From positions 930,001 to 994,000 of the forward strand of contig OX637795.1 of NCBI GenBank assembly GCA_951802425.1: a stretch of 64,000 bases of DNA. The letters run 5' to 3'. Both the position numbers and the translations under genes were made by a program. Positions 1-10,789 of the stretch are shown piece by piece (the first letter of the stretch is position 1; each line of letters begins with the position of its first letter). The DNA is from Clavaria fumosa. Lineage: Eukaryota; Basidiomycota; Agaricomycetes; Agaricales; Clavariaceae. The notes under the pieces were generated by a model. It made no database searches, was not told where the DNA came from, and saw only the letters and a list, made by a program, of their open reading frames with translations.

Positions 1-1122
1 TCGCTCTGTAGCCCATTCTCTCTTGGCGTGTCTTACCTTGCCGCGGAAGGCTGCTTGCGTGCGTTTGTACTGTTGCGTTAGTATGGGATTGTGAGACCTT
101 TTTATTACTTCGCTGAGTTTTCGGAGTTGCGTGATCGTTTTGGTGAGATCGTCGTTCCACCAGTGTTTGGCATGGTGGGAGTGGGGGCGTGCTTCGGGCA
201 TCGTTTGGCAGGTGGTGTGGGAGATTGCGTCTATTATGTTCTTGCTGAGTTCGTCAAGGGTTTGCGGCGTTGCGTGTGTGGGAGCTAGTTCGTAGAGGTT
301 CATTAGGGTGGGGGAAATCGTTGTCGTTGTCGTCTAGAGTTCTTTGTATTTTTCATTTAATGAGTGGTGGGGGTCAGGTGTCTGGGTTTCTGTGTACGTG
401 AAAATGTCAAACATGATAGGATAGTGATCAGACGCATAATGTTTATCAGTTATCACTCGTATTGGGCTGATATCGTAGCTCTCGAAAACTTTGATGTTTG
501 CAATGACGAGGTCATCCACTTTGGAGTACTGGAATTTTGTTCCATGAAATGTGGGTTTGTCGGGGTCATTGAGTACTTGGAATTTGTTTCGGTCGAGCCA
601 GTCTTGAAAGGTGTTTGTTCTCTCATCAGTGTGATGAACAGTTGAATCCCAGTCTGGGGAGTGAAGGTTGAAGTCGCCGCATAGGATGATGGGTTCTTCT
701 TCCGGGTCGGGTTCTCTTTGTATTTGGGTGGTAGCGTTGAATGTGGAAGGGGAGTTGTATATAGCCGTGAGTATCACCGAAAAATTGTCTCCTATGTTAA
801 TCTGCGTGTGTAAGGTGTGTTTAGTATTCTGTGAGCGGCGGGGGAGGGGAGTGACTCTGAATCGTGCGTTTTTCCGATAGTATATGACGACGTCGGCGTT
901 CTGGACATCGTTTGGTGCGATACAGGTCCAGTCTGGATGATTAACGGTGCCTTTTTCTTGCGTTTGGGCTCGTATGGTTCCAATCCAGGGTTCTGTGATA
1001 ATGATTATGTCAGTTTTGGATTTGGGGCTGGCTTGGTCTTGTAGAATGGCGTGTGTGATGTGGTTTGATCTGTGGACGTTGTTGCAGAAGACAGAGATGG
1101 TTGTGTTTGGATCACTTAGCAT
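1..1122 (-). pseudogene. LINE ORF2: endonuclease domain and start of RT linker, one in-frame stop
   Basis: The protein starts at 1122 and reads an apurinic-like endonuclease, the nicking enzyme for target-primed reverse transcription: the ILCGDFNLHSPDWDS motif (catalytic D and N) sits near residue 145 and SDHYPIMF (catalytic D and H) near residue 230. A TAG at 334-336 stops the frame. Reading past it, the same frame stays open for all 111 codons to the window edge and contains HWWNDDLTK and a basic helical segment, typical of the linker between endonuclease and RT in LINEs. The stop is therefore a point lesion in an otherwise open frame. The start codon overlaps the ORF1 stop in ATGCTAA, which suggests coupled termination and reinitiation. 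Confidence 0.85.
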
Positions 1123-2861
1123 GGCGCTTTACCCTTCGACGTGGGTGGGATAGGGTGGGCTGGGGGGCCTGGGGGGGTTAGTGCAGATATTAGAGCTTGT
1201 CTCTTGGGGCAGTTTGGGTCGTCTGTGCAATGGCTGTTTTCGTGGCAATTCGGGCAGCTTTGGTGGCTGCAAGCGGGGCTCGGTTCGGGGGAGCGTTTGC
1301 ACTCCTCGCAGTGCTGTGGGTGTTGGTCTTCTGTCCCAGGCTTACCGCACTTTCTGCATCGCTGTACGAGGGCGGGACATTGCTTTGTACTGTGGCTGAG
1401 TTTCCAACATTTTCGGCACTGGGTCGGTTTGGCTTTTTCTTTCCATCGTTCGATCCTTACCATTGAGCCGAACATGTAAAAGGGTTCCGTGAGTAGACTT
1501 GGTAGGATGGTAGTGGGGGGGTCAATGAATGCGAATGATACCGCTGCGGCCCTCTTTTCCTGGAGAGCCGTTTCCGTTTGGATCCATCTGGGGGCCTGTG
1601 CGATGTGGACTCCTGTTAGTATGGGGTTGACTCGGATGGCGTCGAGAAGGCTTTCAATCGTGCGTGGGTTTCTCTGGTCATCTAGTCTGGGTATGTTGTG
1701 TAAGACGACTTTTGCCCATGGCTGGTCTTTCGTTACGATCGCGTATGGTTGGTCGGAGGCGAGTGCTTCTGTGATAAGGTTTTTGTGTTTGTCTGCGAGG
1801 ATTGGGCACGAAAGTTCGGATAGGGTGACCACATAGTTGCCATTAGGGCGGCCCTCGGCGGCTATGGCTGTTACTTTCCCTTTTGTATCCGGGCATTGAT
1901 TGAGACATGTGTTGATCGCGTTCGTTGCTCGTTCGTTGCTGAGTCGCTTTTCTATGGGGGGGGGATGTCCTTTGAATCGCACTACATATCTGATGGAGCG
2001 CTTGGGGGGAGGGGAGGGGGCTGGGTTAGTTCGGTTGTCATTTTGTTTTTGACGGGGAGGTAGGTGCTTAGCAGCAGCTTGAGAATAGGTCAGGTTGCGG
2101 GGTTCTGTTTCCTGGCTGTTGGTTTGGGCTGGGTTGGTTGCAAATATCGCATTGTTGAACTTGCTGAGGGATTTTTCCTGGGTGCGGAGTCTGTTAGAGA
2201 CGTCTCGTATGGCGTCGAGGATTTCGTCGTGGTTGGCTTTGTCTTTGGTGTTGATGGTGGTTTGTCCGGTGAGTGCGGCATTGATATTGCGGATGATGCT
2301 TTCGAGAGTTGATCGAAGTTCTTCCATTTTTGTTACGGTGAGTTGCGTGTTGATCGAGTTGGTAATGGGAGGTAGGTTAGTGGGTACGAGATCCCATAGG
2401 AAGTGTGCTGATCCGAGCGCTTTGTCCAGCCAGTTTGGTACGTGCTGGCTGGGGGATGGAGGGATGGGGGGGAGAGAAGGCGAGAGCATAGGTGGCGAGG
2501 GGCTGGGAGAAGCTGGTGGTGGGGGTGTTGGTTGGTTTCTGTGTGGGGTCGGTAAGAGAGCCGGTGCGGGGGGAGACGGTATAATAGGGGATGGGCTTGG
2601 GATAGCGGGTGTTAGTTTGGGGGGGTTTTGGATGGGAGCAATGGGTTCCGGTGAGGGAATGGATGCATGTTCTCCGGTGGTTGGTGTTTTGGTCGGGTTT
2701 GCGTCGACGCTAGTCTCGTCTTGCTGTTTTGGTGGTATTTTGCTTGTGGGGTTTTGGGGTGGGTCTGGGGTATCTTGGAGTTCTTGGGAGTGAATCGGGC
2801 TGCTTCTTGCTGCCAAGGTTGAAGTCTTGCTGCGTAGCTTGCTTCTAGCCGCGACTGGCAT
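1116..2861 (-). CDS. LINE ORF1, Gag-like nucleic-acid-binding protein
   Basis: About 581 residues if begun at the ATG at 2861 (MPVAARSKL); the frame is open back to 2972, but that extension overlaps the neighbouring peroxiredoxin start. The N-terminal third is rich in Pro, Ser and Thr. A middle segment (VRFKGHPPP) resembles the RRM-like region of LINE ORF1 proteins. Near the C terminus are three zinc knuckles: CRKCWKLSHSTKQC (CX2CX4HX4C), a second starting CRKCGKPG, and a third starting CPNCHENSHC. It would package the element RNA. No stop or frameshift is seen, unlike ORF2. Confidence 0.85.
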   Translation of the reverse strand: MPVAARSKLRSKTSTLAARSSPIHSQELQDTPDPPQNPTSKIPPKQQDETSVDANPTKTPTTGEHASIPSPEPIAPIQNPPKLTPAIPSPSPIIPSPPAPALLPTPHRNQPTPPPPASPSPSPPMLSPSLPPIPPSPSQHVPNWLDKALGSAHFLWDLVPTNLPPITNSINTQLTVTKMEELRSTLESIIRNINAALTGQTTINTKDKANHDEILDAIRDVSNRLRTQEKSLSKFNNAIFATNPAQTNSQETEPRNLTYSQAAAKHLPPRQKQNDNRTNPAPSPPPKRSIRYVVRFKGHPPPIEKRLSNERATNAINTCLNQCPDTKGKVTAIAAEGRPNGNYVVTLSELSCPILADKHKNLITEALASDQPYAIVTKDQPWAKVVLHNIPRLDDQRNPRTIESLLDAIRVNPILTGVHIAQAPRWIQTETALQEKRAAAVSFAFIDPPTTILPSLLTEPFYMFGSMVRIERWKEKAKPTQCRKCWKLSHSTKQCPALVQRCRKCGKPGTEDQHPQHCEECKRSPEPSPACSHQSCPNCHENSHCTDDPNCPKRQALISALTPPGPPAHPIPPTSKGKAPC

Positions 2862-2946
2862 GCTTGGTGGCTCTGTCCAAGTCGCGTGACATGATGTAAT
2901 TGTCAAGTTGGGGGCCTGAGGCGTCCGACTCCAAACGCTGATACTT

Positions 2947-3853
2947 ATGGACGCTGAAACTGCCATCGTCACTGAAGTTCATACCGCTCGGAGGTCAGCC
3001 AGGATATCCTCCTTGCCACAGACTACGAAGCGCAAGGCGGATACCGTGACCGAAACTAAGAGGGGAAAAAAGGTGAGCTTGTACTACGTTTGTGTATCTG
3101 TGCTGCCTTTTCTGAACACACCCTTCTTGTTGGCTAGGCTAAAGCAGCCAAGGCTGAGGATGCAGGTCATGGAGATGAGGCGAAACAGGAGGCCTCTCCT
3201 GTACTTTCATTCGGGGACCCCCTGCCTAACATGATTCTTAAAAACGAGAAGGGAGAAGACATTGAAGTCACATCTTTGGTGTCGGAAAGAGGGTTGGTCC
3301 TTTTCTTGGTTCCCAAGGCTGATACACGTAAGAAATCGTTCTCTATTTGCCCCACTGAGTTGCCTCACAACTAGTTTTTTATTAGCTGGGTGCACAAAAC
3401 AGGCTTGCGGCTTCGGCGACATCTACCAGGATATCAAGGCGCACTTCGATGTGTGCTGCCTGAGTGCTGACACGCCTGCCGCACTGACTAAATGGCAGAC
3501 CAAGGTGCGAACCCTGTGTTGCGAGACCACAAAATAGACACCCACTCTTCATAGAAATCACTTCCGTACTCACTCTTGTCTGACCCAGAGCGGGTTCTAA
3601 TCAAAGCTCTTGGTGCCGAACAAGGGAAGAAGACCATTCGCAGCCACTTTATCTTTTCCAGAGGCGGCACTCTGCTGGATAAGAGGGTACCAGTAAAGCC
3701 CGTGGAGAGGTCAGTGCTAGAAAGGGCATTTTCCCTCTATTTCTCATCCTCACTCGACTTCACAGTCCGAGCCAGGTGTTGGAATTTATCAATCAGCTGC
3801 GCTCAGATGTACAAAGATTCATGGTACAGAGATGGTGCGGTAACAATGTCTGA
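2947..3853 (+). CDS. DOT5: nuclear PrxQ/BCP-type peroxiredoxin (Dot5-like thiol peroxidase)
   Basis: Five exons, 2947-3072, 3138-3327, 3386-3504, 3555-3709 and 3766-3853, give 225 residues with consistent phases and GT-AG introns of 50-65 bp. It reduces peroxides using a thiol, with thioredoxin as usual donor for this family. The active site is PGCTKQACGF: peroxidatic Cys108 and, five residues on, resolving Cys113, the CX4C spacing of atypical 2-Cys PrxQ/BCP enzymes. FGDPLPNMILKN marks the thioredoxin-fold start, and LSADTP and LLSDPE are family motifs. The 45-residue N-terminal extension has basic clusters (RRSARI, KRK, KRGKK) that could be nuclear localisation signals, as in yeast Dot5. It is head to head with the LINE, whose ORF1 start lies only 85 bp upstream. 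The exon model is mine; alternative splicing cannot be excluded. Confidence 0.88.
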
Positions 3854-4102
3854 TATAAGTAAGCTCTTGTCACATACAGAAATTGGAATAAATGTTTGGG
3901 TTCCTGTTCCCTATTTCTCAAACAACAACACAACAACAACAACAATCACCATCATCTGTGGTTGTGTTGAGGTTCTGAGCCTCAGGCACTTGTTACATTG
4001 CTCAGTACTGTCAAAAGACAAGTTTTCAAACCTCAAACCTCAGCTTCTCCTCCAAACCATGATGGCAGATCACCTCATCCTCCAAGCAGCTCTCAGGATT
4101 GC

Positions 4103-4404
4103 TATCAGACTGGGTCTCACAATCACACAGCTTAATGTAAGGTCAATGATGATGATACTAACATAAGGGGAAAAGGGTACAAGTAGGAAAAAGACGTAGT
4201 ATGTATAGTGGGAACCCCAGGAGTTGCTGGTGTTCCCACGCTCGGACCCATGAGTCACGTGATGCACTCAGGCCTGGGTCATGTGACTTTCACATTACAT
4301 AATCTGCCACCCATCCTGGTCACATGACTTTCCCATGATCTTCCCACATATCTTTCACAACCCTCCCTCTCGCTTCTCTGGTGCTTATGTAAGCAGTCCT
4401 GACA
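4103..4404 (-). repeat. 3' LTR of chromovirus copy A
   Basis: Aligns end to end with the 305-bp LTR of copy B, ending in the same CCTGACA. It begins TATCAG instead of TGTCAG. The internal sequence next to it carries the same C/T-rich (minus-strand purine) tract. Confidence 0.85.
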
Positions 4405-4463
4405 TCACCCCCCTCTTAAGGCTGGGTGTCTCGACCAGCCAATTTTGCTTTGTCAGGGTGTAG

Positions 4464-5626
4464 CTAGAAGAAGTCCTGGAGCAGCAGAGTCACATTGGTG
4501 AGGTTCTGGCGAGGTTCCCAAGTGTTCTCCTCCACCGGATACCCCAACCATTTCACCAAGTACTTCACCCCACGTCCCACCTTTTTGACATCAAGGATGG
4601 CCTCGACATCATACTCCAAGTGGTCATTGTCAATCATGGGAGGGGGGGACGGAGGTAGGCTCTGAGAAGGGAAAGAGGGAGTGACATATGGAGTGAGCAA
4701 CACCTCATTGAACACCCAGTGTATCCGCCACGCTCGGGGGAGCTTGAGCTGGTAGGCAGCTGGTCCAACCTTCTCTTCAACAGCAAAGGGCCCTGCTCGC
4801 TTGTTGTCAAGTTTTTTGGAGGGTTGGTCCATTTTTAAGTTCTGTGTGTCCAACCAGACTAAGTCTCCCTTCGAGTATTCCCAACTCAGCTGCTTTCCCT
4901 TATCATAGCTGGCCTTCATTGCATCTGCTGCTTTCCCCATTGCTTCCCTGGCTGCTCTTCAAGACTCCGTGAGCTTGGCCATCCACTCATCTGCCGCAGG
5001 GTTCACTTCCAAGGGTGGCCAAATTCCACCATTCCATGGGTGCCAGCCATACTCTAGGTAGAAGGGCATGAATCCAGTGGCTGAATGTTCTTGGTTATTG
5101 AGCACAAACTCAGCAGAGGACAGCCATTCTGCCCAGTTGTCCTGTAGGTGGTCCACATAGGCCTGGAGGTACACCTCAACCTCCTGGTTGACCCATTCCA
5201 TCTGTCCATCTGTCTGGGGGTGGAAGGCTGTACTCGGGTTTGCCTTAACCCCAATCATCCTGTAAAACTCCTTCGTGAACCTAGACACAAACTGGGTGCC
5301 CCAGTCACTCACAACTTTCTGTGGAACTCCATGGTCATGGAAGACCTGGTCTCAGAGGATACAAGTGGCACCAAGTCCAGTGAGGTCAAGACCGATAGCC
5401 TTGATGAGGGTCTGCTTTGTGAACTTGTCCACAATGACCAGGATTGCATTGTGCCCACGGGAGAGGGGGAAAGGGCCCACAAAGGGCCTTGGGCAGTGAT
5501 CTCTTGGGACATTGGGCACGGGGTGAGGGTGGAGTGGAGTGGCGCACCTAGTGTGGTTGGGCTTCACCTTCTGGCACATCTGACACCCTCCTGCATACTG
5601 ATTCGAATCCTTCACCATCCACACCA
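4464..5626 (-). pseudogene. decayed integrase and chromodomain of copy A
   Basis: Three broken frames (4464-4940, 4959-5312, 5352-5627) match, in order, the chromodomain (EYDVEAILDVKKVG, YLVKWLGYP, ENTWEPRQNL), the core integrase (FVSRFTKEFYRMIGVKANPS, HPQTDGQ) and the integrase zinc-binding end (YAGGCQMCQKVKP) of copy B's pol. Internal stops and frame changes separate them. Homology to B stops near 5622-5626, in the region equivalent to B position 7371. Confidence 0.85.
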
Positions 5627-5848
5627 TTCAGTCCCAAAAAGGATGCTAATATTGTGCCACCCACAAAGTACACCAGTATGTATTTAGCGTTTCGGCCAGC
5701 CTCAGCCAAGATAACATAGATTGCACAATAAATATGGCTTGGGGCAACAGAATGTGTAAACGATAATATTGTCCTTACACCGCTAATCAACAATATGCTT
5801 GACCGCTTACAGGGTGTGCAGATCTACTCGAAAATTGACCTCTGCGCC
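5627..5848 (+). pseudogene. fragment of an unrelated gypsy reverse transcriptase, left half
   Basis: The last 60 bases read PLINNMLDRLQGVQIYSKID, the finger/palm boundary of a Ty3/gypsy RT on the plus strand, opposite to copies A and B. The frame continues on the far side of copy B (11745-11785) if B and one target duplication are removed. The first ~160 bases show nothing recognisable. Confidence 0.7.
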
Positions 5849-6153
5849 TGTCAGACTTAGTCTCACGGTTCACACAACTTAACGTAAGGTCGATGATGAC
5901 GATACTAACATAAGGGGAAAAGGGTACAAGTAAGAAAGCGATGTAGTATATATAGCGAGAGGTTCGGGAGTTGCCGGCGTTCCCACGCTCGGACCCCGTG
6001 CGTCACGTGATGCGTCCAGGCCCGGGTCACGTGATTTTCCCATTATGTAAGCCACCACCCGTTCGGGTCACGTGACTCGTCCGCAAACTTCCCGCAACTC
6101 TTTTGCGATCCTTTCTTGGCCTTTCCAACCTGCTTATGTAAGCGATCCTGACA
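5849..6153 (-). repeat. 3' LTR of copy B
   Basis: 305 bp, TG...CA ends. Contains the TATA-like run and several CACGTG motifs. Differs from the other LTR at two sites in the stretch around 5937-5942, one near 5978 and one near 6012. Confidence 0.92.
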
Positions 6154-6166
6154 TCACCCCCCTCTT
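6154..6166 (-). promoter_or_regulatory. polypurine tract of copy B
   Basis: On the minus strand AAGAGGGGGGTGA lies directly against the 3' LTR, the expected primer site for plus-strand DNA synthesis. The pol stop codon (6165-6167) overlaps its upstream end. Confidence 0.8.
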
Positions 6167-9100
6167 AAGGCTGGGCGTCTCGACCTGCCAACTTCGCCTT
6201 GTCAGGGTATTGCTGGAAGAAGTCCCGGAGCAACAGTGCAACGTTAGTGAGGTTGCGACGAGGTTCCCAGGTGTTCTCCTCTGCAGGGTATCCTAACCAC
6301 TTCACCAAATACTTCACTCCCCGTCCAACCTTCTTGACATCAAGAATTTCCTCCACCTCATACTCCAAGTGGTCATCGTCAATCGTGGGGGGTGGGGGTG
6401 GAGGCAAGTTCTGGGAAGGGAAAGAGGGAGCAATATACGGGGTGAGTAGCAACTCATTGAAAACCCGGTGAATGCGCCATGCTCGGGGGAGCTTGAGTTG
6501 GTATGCTGCTGGTCCAACCTTCTCTTCGATGGTGAAGGGTCCAGCCCGCTTGTTGTCAAGCTTCTTGGATGGTCGATCCATTTTCAGGTTCCGGGTATCC
6601 AGCCAGACTAAGTCCCCCTTTGAGTATTCACGACTCGGGCACTTTCCTTTATCATAGCTAGCCTTCATCGCATCTGCCGCCTTCCCCATTGCATCCCTGG
6701 CTGCTCTTCGGGATTCCGTGAGCTTGGCCATCCACTCGTCTGCTGCAGGGTTCACTTCAGAGGGCGGCCGGATACCACCATTCCAAGGGTGCCGGCCATA
6801 CTCCAGATAGAAAGGTGTGAATCCAGTGGCTGAGTGCTCTCGGTTATTGAGCGCGAACTCGGCTGTGGATAGCCACTCTGCCCAATCATCCTGCAGATGG
6901 TCAACATAGGCCCGGAGATACACTTCAACCTCCTGATTGACCCGCTCTGTCTGTCCATCTGTTTGTGGGTGGAAGGCAGTGCTCGGGTTCGCCTTAACTC
7001 CAATCATCCCATAAAACTCCCTCATGAATCTGGACACAAATTGGGTTCCCCGGTCACTCACAACTTTCTGCGGGACTCCATGGTCGCGGAAGACCCGGTC
7101 TCGAAGGATCCGAGCAGCACCAAGTCCCGTGAGGTCAAGGCCAATAGCTTCGATGAGAGTTCGTTTTGTAAACTTGTCGACAATGACAAGGATCGCATTG
7201 TGACCACGTGAGAGGGGGAAAGGTCCAACAATGTCCCAAGAGATGACTGCCCAGGGGCTCTCAGGGACAGGGTGCGGATGGAGTGGAGCGGTGCGCCTGG
7301 TACGATCAGGCTTGATTCGTTGGCATGTCTCACATCCACCTGCATACCGATTGGAATCCTTCACCATGCCCACCCACCAATAGGACCTCAGCAGAGCCGC
7401 CCTCAGTTTCCGTGGACCAGGGTGTCCTGCGATGGGGAGGTCATGCTCAAAGGTGAGCACTGCCTCACGTGCTTCTGGGGGCACCCAAGTGATTTCTGCC
7501 TTCCGCCAGAGTCCCATCCGATCTCTCGTCCACTCATCATCAAGCTCCTCCAGCTTCTGCACATATACTGCACTGTTTTTCTGGAGTAGCGTCTCCATCT
7601 CCGATGTGAACGATGTGCGGGTCTCAGCCTCTGGGAAGACCTGTACTGGTGCATCCTCCTCCACCATCTCTCCATAGTCTGGCCTCCGTGAGAGTGCATC
7701 CGCTTTCGTGTTTGACTTCCCAGTACGGTACTTGATCTCGAAGTCAAAGCACTGGAGCTCTCCAACCCAACGGACCTGCCTCGGTTTCAACTTCTGGGGC
7801 TTCCGGAAGTACTGGAGGTTAGCATGGTCCGTCCAGATTTCGATAGTCTCTTCCACCCCAATCAGGTAAGCCCGCCACTCGCGTAGTGCCCGGATTACAG
7901 CCAGGAACTCCTTGTCGTACACATCGTAATTCTTCTCAGCTGCAGTGAGGGCTTTGGAGATGTAGTCTACAACTCTCCAAGTCCCATCCACCTGCTGCTG
8001 TGAGAGAACTCCTCCAGTCGCCAAGTTGCTCGCATCTGTTTCTACCTTCCATCTCCCTTTGTCTTGTGGTAGAGCCAAGACCGGGGCTGATACTAGTGCC
8101 AGGCGGAGATCTTGGAAGGCTGCTTCCTCCTCCTCCTCCCATCTCCACGGGACTTTCCCTGTCAGCCGGAAGAGTGGTTTTGCCCGGGCAGAGAGATTTG
8201 GGATGTGCCGGCGGAGGTAGTTCAGCATCCCGTTGAATCTTTGTACCTCTTTCACATTTTTCGGTCTGGGCCAGTTACGGATCGCCGCGCCTTTAGCTGG
8301 GTCATGCTCTAGACGGTTGTGGGAGATCTTCATCCCCAGGAAGAAAACCTCACTCTTCTCGAACTCGCACTTGCTGAGTCTGAGACACAGGCCATTCTCC
8401 CCAAACTTCTTCAAGACCTGATCCATCCAATACCGATGTGTAGCCAAATCCTCTGCAAACACTATAACATCATCGACATAGGCTCAGACATGCCCCCCTG
8501 CAATCTCTTCTCTCAACACATGGTTCATGAAGCGCTGGAAGGTTGCAGGCGCATTCTGCAGCCCAAACCACATAACTGCCGGTTCAAAGAGTCCACAGGG
8601 CGTTAGGAAAGCACAGCGGTGCTGATGTTCTGGCCAGACCTGCATCGATGGGAAACCTCCCTTCGCATCAATCTTGGAATAGATGGTCGCCCCCTTTAAC
8701 ACATCCACAGTGTCTCGTATGAGGGGGAGGGGGTACTTGTCTTTGATTAGATACGAGTTCAGCCTAGAGTAATCGATAATCGGCCGCAGCTTGTCCTTCT
8801 CACGTTTGAAGAAGAAGGGGCTTGCGTACGGGGACTTCGAAGGTCGGATTCGTCCAGAAGCTAGCTGCTCATCCACCCAGCGATTCATTTCCACCATCTC
8901 TTCTCGCGTCAGAGAGTATAGCTTAGAGGAGAGGTGTCCAGGGTCTGTTTTAAACTCGATTTTGATATCAAAGTCAGGGCGGGAGCGGGGGAGCTCATCC
9001 CACTTTGCTTCACTAAAAACCAAAGGGTAGCGGCTGGGCCAATCAGGGGTAGGGCCAGTGTTGGGAAAACGGGTGTCCGGGATACTGGCCGAGGCCAGGG

Positions 9101-9788
9101 TACTCGCTTTTGGTGGACCTGAGGGTCGAACAGGGGACCGGTGGCTGTGTGGGGAGGAGGCACAGGAGTTGGGGCAGCGGGTGAGCCTTACTTCAGCTTT
9201 CACCCAGTCAATCTCTGGATTATGACGCTTTAGCCAGTCATGCCCAAGGATCGCCGTGTGGGACTGAGTCTTCCCTAGCAGGAAGTGGATCCGCTCCTGG
9301 TGGTCGCCAACCGTCACAAGCAGCTCCATCCCATACCGGATCTTACCATCTCTGTTCTGTGTTCCATCCACATTATACATGGTGATTGGATTCAGCAAGG
9401 GAGATGGTTCCAATCCCACTTTTTTCACCCACTCCAAGTCCATAAAGCAGTTGGTGCAGCCTGAGTCGACAAGGGCTTTCGTAGTTGCCCCTTTGCCAGT
9501 GCTGAGAGCCTCCAGGTGCACCTGGATGGAGAGCTCTCGGGGCATATGCAATAGGGTGTCCTTCAGCACCTCTGCAAGGTGCTTTGTTGGCTCCACTTGG
9601 CTGCTAGTCCCCTTTTCTCTTTTCGGTATTTCACTTTTAGCGGTTTCCGTTTCCGCTTTGTCCTTCACCTCAGCCCCAATCCGGGTGTGTCTCCACTGCA
9701 AGATAGTGTATTTTGGGATACTAGCTGCGGGTACAGGGACGGGAGGGGGGCTGGGATATCTACTCCTGAGACTCCAGTTCGGACTCAC
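6165..9788 (-). pseudogene. pol: chromovirus pol (PR-RT-RH-IN-chromodomain) with one in-frame TGA
   Basis: One frame of about 1,208 codons, interrupted only by TGA at 8484-8486. Domains in order: protease (ALVDSGCTNCFMD), reverse transcriptase (RPIIDYSRLN; YSKIDAKGGF; AYVDDVIVFAED), RNase H (WKVETDASNLATGG), integrase zinc finger (H-H then CETCQRIK), integrase core (SWDIVGPFPL; VSDRGTQFVSRF; HPQTDGQTERVNQE) and a C-terminal chromodomain (LVKWLGYPAEENTWEPR). The TGA falls two codons before the YVDD catalytic box, so the copy as read cannot make full RT without suppression. The frame opens one base before the gag stop (GTGA overlap), so Pol is probably made by a frameshift or reinitiation. Confidence 0.92.
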
Positions 9789-10789
9789 TGGGCCTCGTCT
9801 CCAAAATCCGGCTCTTCAACAGGAGCCCTCTTCTCTCTCTTGAGCAAATCCAGGCGGTCTCGGAGCAGTGTGATCTCGTTCTCATAGTCCTCTGCACTAC
9901 GTGCCTGGCTTTCCACGGCGCGGATCTGCGGCCTCGGGATCTGCGGACGTGTGTCCTGGAGCTGGCAATCTCTCACCATGTGACCAGCTTGGCCACATCG
10001 GAAGCAGGTGTGCAACACTCCAGGGGCACGGGCACGATCCACCACCATGGCATCACCGGCATTGGTGGGACGCGGCATGGTGGGAGGGGCAGGGGTGCGG
10101 GCCAGAGGCTGGGCCAGGAAGGGACGGGGGGCTGGGGCGAAGCGGGTTTGTTGAGGGAGGGGGCGGCTGGTTGCGGGCAGAGCAGGACGCACAGAGTTCT
10201 GTTGTGCGATGACTCTGTCGAGGCGATGCTGCTGAGCGTCTAGCTTTTCGGCAAGTGCCTTCCACTGCACGTAGGTCTCTGGCATTGGCGAAACACCATA
10301 CACCTTTCCCACTAGCCTCCTGCTCAGATTCGACTCCAGCCAATGGACCAGGATGTCCGAATTGGCCACTTCTGTCATCCCCGCTCTTCGGAACATTGTT
10401 TCGAACTTTGCGAAGAACTCAGGTGCCGTCATGCCACCCTGTTTCAACTTCGCAATATCTGCGAGGGCAGTCGCACGGTCGTTCGGGTCATCGAACGCTC
10501 GCTTCATCTCTTCCACAAATTCTGCCCAGGTTCCAACCTCGTTGTTACCCAGGATTTCCTCTCCCTTCACATTTGCCCATTCTGCGGCAAACCCCTCGCC
10601 AGTAATTTTGCTGAGGGTGTAGAGGACCTTTGCCAGGTCCGTGGCATAGATTATCGGATTCGCCATAAACAGGAGGCGGAGCGACCGGAGGAATGTACGG
10701 AAATTTCTTTTTTGCCCATCGAATGGGGTGACGACTAAATCCAGCCTCGTGGCATGGACTTCAGGCGGGGCGACGTGGTCAGCCATCAC
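9785..10789 (-). CDS. gag: chromovirus Gag
   Basis: 334 residues, intact. The N-terminal half is a retrotransposon Gag capsid domain (VTPFDGQKRNFRTFLRSLRL, then WAEFVEEMKRAF and LADIAKLKQGG, where gypsy Gags have W-x-F and a Q-G motif). It is followed by a basic, Pro-rich linker and one zinc knuckle, CFRCGQAGHMVRDC, near residue 275, then a short coiled-coil-like tail. It forms the particle that packages element RNA. The stop overlaps the beginning of the pol frame. Confidence 0.92.
   Translation of the reverse strand: MMADHVAPPEVHATRLDLVVTPFDGQKRNFRTFLRSLRLLFMANPIIYATDLAKVLYTLSKITGEGFAAEWANVKGEEILGNNEVGTWAEFVEEMKRAFDDPNDRATALADIAKLKQGGMTAPEFFAKFETMFRRAGMTEVANSDILVHWLESNLSRRLVGKVYGVSPMPETYVQWKALAEKLDAQQHRLDRVIAQQNSVRPALPATSRPLPQQTRFAPAPRPFLAQPLARTPAPPTMPRPTNAGDAMVVDRARAPGVLHTCFRCGQAGHMVRDCQLQDTRPQIPRPQIRAVESQARSAEDYENEITLLRDRLDLLKREKRAPVEEPDFGDEAQ

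Larger units (their letters stand above)
1..2900 (-). mobile_element. APE-type non-LTR retrotransposon (LINE), 5' two-thirds
   Basis: Two consecutive minus-strand frames have the order expected for a LINE: a proline-rich, zinc-knuckle ORF1 followed by an ORF2 that begins with an exonuclease-endonuclease-phosphatase domain. The reverse transcriptase should lie beyond the left edge. The element's 5' end cannot be fixed exactly; it must lie between the likely ORF1 start (2861) and the peroxiredoxin start codon (2947). Clade (Tad1-like or similar) is a guess from the domain order. Confidence 0.85.

Noticed and set aside
5148..5687. Plus-strand frames over the chromovirus copies
   Set aside because: Shadows of the minus-strand integrase; no family features.
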